This document shows positions 62,691 to 64,000 of a stretch of 64,000 nucleotides of DNA, in pieces (position 1 is the stretch's first letter; each line of letters begins with the position of its first letter). Below the pieces are notes generated by a model. It made no database searches. It saw only the letters and a program-made list of their open reading frames with translations, and was not told where the DNA came from. This stretch comes from Notolepis coatsorum (taxonomy: Eukaryota > Chordata > Actinopteri > Aulopiformes > Paralepididae): contig OZ020594.1 in the NCBI GenBank assembly GCA_963971535.1, positions 113,061,974-113,125,973 of the forward strand, given 5' to 3'. The translations under genes and the position numbers were made by a program.

Positions 62691-62869
62691 ATTTACCTAT
62701 GTGAAATAAAAATTCAATGTAAAAAATTCGAATGTATAATAAAATTCAATGTAAAAAATTCGATGCATAATTGCGGTGTATAAAATTCGATGTAAAAAAC
62801 CATCATCCGGGCTACCCAGACAGGATAAGCAATCGAGCCTGGATGCAATCGAATTGACTTGATACGTTG

Positions 62870-63530
62870 GGGAGAGAATATACATACGGTGGGGAGGAGA
62901 CTGTACATTAGGAGGGGGTGGGTGGGAGAGAAATATACATACGGTGGGGAGAGAATATATACATACGGTGGGGAGGAGACTGTACATTAGGAGGGGGTGG
63001 GAGAAAATATATACATACGGTGGGGAGGAGACTGTACATTAGGAGGGGGTGAGTGGGAGAGAAATATACATACGGTGGGGAGAGAATATATACATACGGT
63101 GGGGAGGAGACTGTATATTAGGAGGGGGTGGGAGAGAAATATACATATGGTGGGGAGAGAATATATACATACGGTGGGGAGGAGACTGTACATTAGGAGG
63201 GGGTGGGAGAGAATATATACATACGGTGGGGAGGAGACTGTACATTACGAGGGGGTGGGAGAGAAATATACATATGGTGGGGAGAGAATATATACATATG
63301 GTGGGGAGAGAATATATACATACGGTGGGGAGGAGACTGTACATTAGGAGGGGGTGGGTGGGTGGGAGAGAAAATACATATGGTGGGGAGAGAATATATA
63401 CATACGGTGGGGAGAAGACTGTACATTAGGAGGGGGTGGGAGAGAAATATACATATGGTGGGGAGAGAATATATACATATGGTGGGGAGAGAATATATAG
63501 AATATATACATACGGTGGGGAGGAGACTGT
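62870..63530 (+). repeat. GGTGGGGAG minisatellite
   Basis: About a dozen irregular units made of GAGAATATATACATACGGTG, GGGAGGAGACTGTACATTAG and GAGGGGGTGGGAGAGAAATA. All open frames of 63000-63670 come from it. The GTACATTAGGAGG words resemble the GTACATTGGAGG motif in the LINE A 3' UTR. Confidence 0.93.
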
Positions 63531-63645
63531 CTATTATATGTATATTTCTCTCCCAACCACCCCCTCCTAATGTACAGTCTCCTCCCCACTGTATGTATAT
63601 ATTCTCTCCCCATCATATGCATATATTCTCTCCCCACCGTTCTCT
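63531..63645 (-). repeat. Inverted end of the same minisatellite
   Basis: TATATTTCTCTCCCAACCAC, CCCCTCCTAATGTACAGTCT and CCTCCCCACTGTATGTATAT are the complement of the units at 62870-63530, turning the array into a potential hairpin. Confidence 0.9.
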
Positions 63646-63654
63646 TGGTGTAAA

Positions 63655-64000
63655 AAGTTTAAGACCAGGGTGAGGCCAGGCTATGGATGGCTTTGAAGGT
63701 GAGGAGTAGTGTTTTGAAGTTAATGCGTTCCTTGATCGGGAGCCAGTGGAGGGAGTGGAGGACAGGAGTGATGTGTTCGCGGGACCGGGTGTTAGTGAGG
63801 AGGCGGGCAACTGAGTTTTGGACCATCTGCAGTTTATGGAGGGAGCGGGAGGCGATGCCAGTGAGGAGGGAGTTACAGTAGTCCAGGAGGGAAAAGATGA
63901 AGGCGTGTATGAGGGATTCAGCAGCAGGGGGTAGAGGCAGTGACGGATTTTGGCAATGTTGCGGAGGTGAAAATATGAAGTTTTGACAATGGAGCGGACA
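63655..64000 (-). pseudogene. L2-like LINE RT C-terminal fragment
   Basis: Reading from the window edge on the minus strand: TSYFHLRNIAKIRHCL, a frameshift, then LDYCNSLLTGIASRSLHKLQ, MVQNSVARLLTNTRSREHIT and PVLHSLHWLPIKERINFKTL. It is the same region as the C-terminal half of the L2 ORF at 36256, but a different subfamily. It continues beyond 64000. Confidence 0.8.

Noticed and set aside
62997..63673. Plus and minus frames of 100-156 codons
   Set aside because: Products of the GGTGGGGAG minisatellite and its inverted copy.

Overview
The window is vertebrate nuclear DNA, most likely from a ray-finned fish. It has spliced, intron-bearing gene pieces and tRNA-derived SINEs. It also has L2-type LINEs with (ATT)n tails, BEL/Pao and Gmr1-type LTR retrotransposons, hAT and THAP-transposase DNA transposons, and a C2H2 zinc-finger exon of the kind that is highly multiplied in teleosts. 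There is nothing prokaryotic here: no operons, no ribosome binding sites and no CRISPR. Most of the 64 kb is mobile-element sequence, often nested. The species cannot be told from sequence alone.

Layout. 1-535: TC microsatellite and AT-rich repeat. 536-6305: a decayed Ty3/gypsy retrotransposon of Gmr1 type on the minus strand, with integrase ahead of reverse transcriptase, split inside RT by a 1.33-kb DNA transposon. 7032-8039: a hAT-like non-autonomous element. 10080-10433: a 59-bp minisatellite. 10521-19674: BEL-1, a full-length 9.15-kb BEL/Pao element (minus) with almost identical LTRs, inserted into an older repeat. 20732-22010: a LINE relic cut by a small hAT element, then a Tc1-like fragment. 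22212-23936: a C2H2 zinc-finger coding exon broken by a 2-bp deletion. 24118-26390: SINE and LINE pieces. 26732-31806: 22-bp tandem arrays in opposite orientations around a deleted gypsy-like LTR element that keeps only the tail of pol plus sixteen 45-bp coding repeats; a hAT element sits inside the left array. 32384-34085: LINE family A, copy 1. 34574-34702: a possible promoter and first exon of an unidentified gene. 35645-40305: a SINE, a nearly open 5'-truncated L2 LINE, and the 5' half of another LINE. 41753-50904: BEL-2, a sister of BEL-1. 51255-56080: LINE family A copies 2 and 3 and many of their 3' tails. 56150-58430: a degraded two-gene DNA transposon with a THAP/HTH transposase facing a SWIM plus PHD gene. 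59830-60674: repeats and a hairpin MITE. 61527-62299: a SINE followed by a GC-rich exon resembling the C-terminus of the Cav2.1 calcium channel (minus). 62493-64000: minisatellites, one ending in an inverted copy, and an L2-like LINE end.

How it fits together. None of the mobile elements seen here is fully intact. BEL-1 and BEL-2 each carry only one or two lesions in pol, at different places, and their LTR pairs differ by only a few bases, so both insertions are young. The Gmr1 element, the THAP transposon and LINE A copies 2-3 are old and broken. The host signals are the zinc-finger exon, the Cav2.1-like terminal exon and, less surely, the small exon at 34658. Family names rest on motif recognition without database searches.
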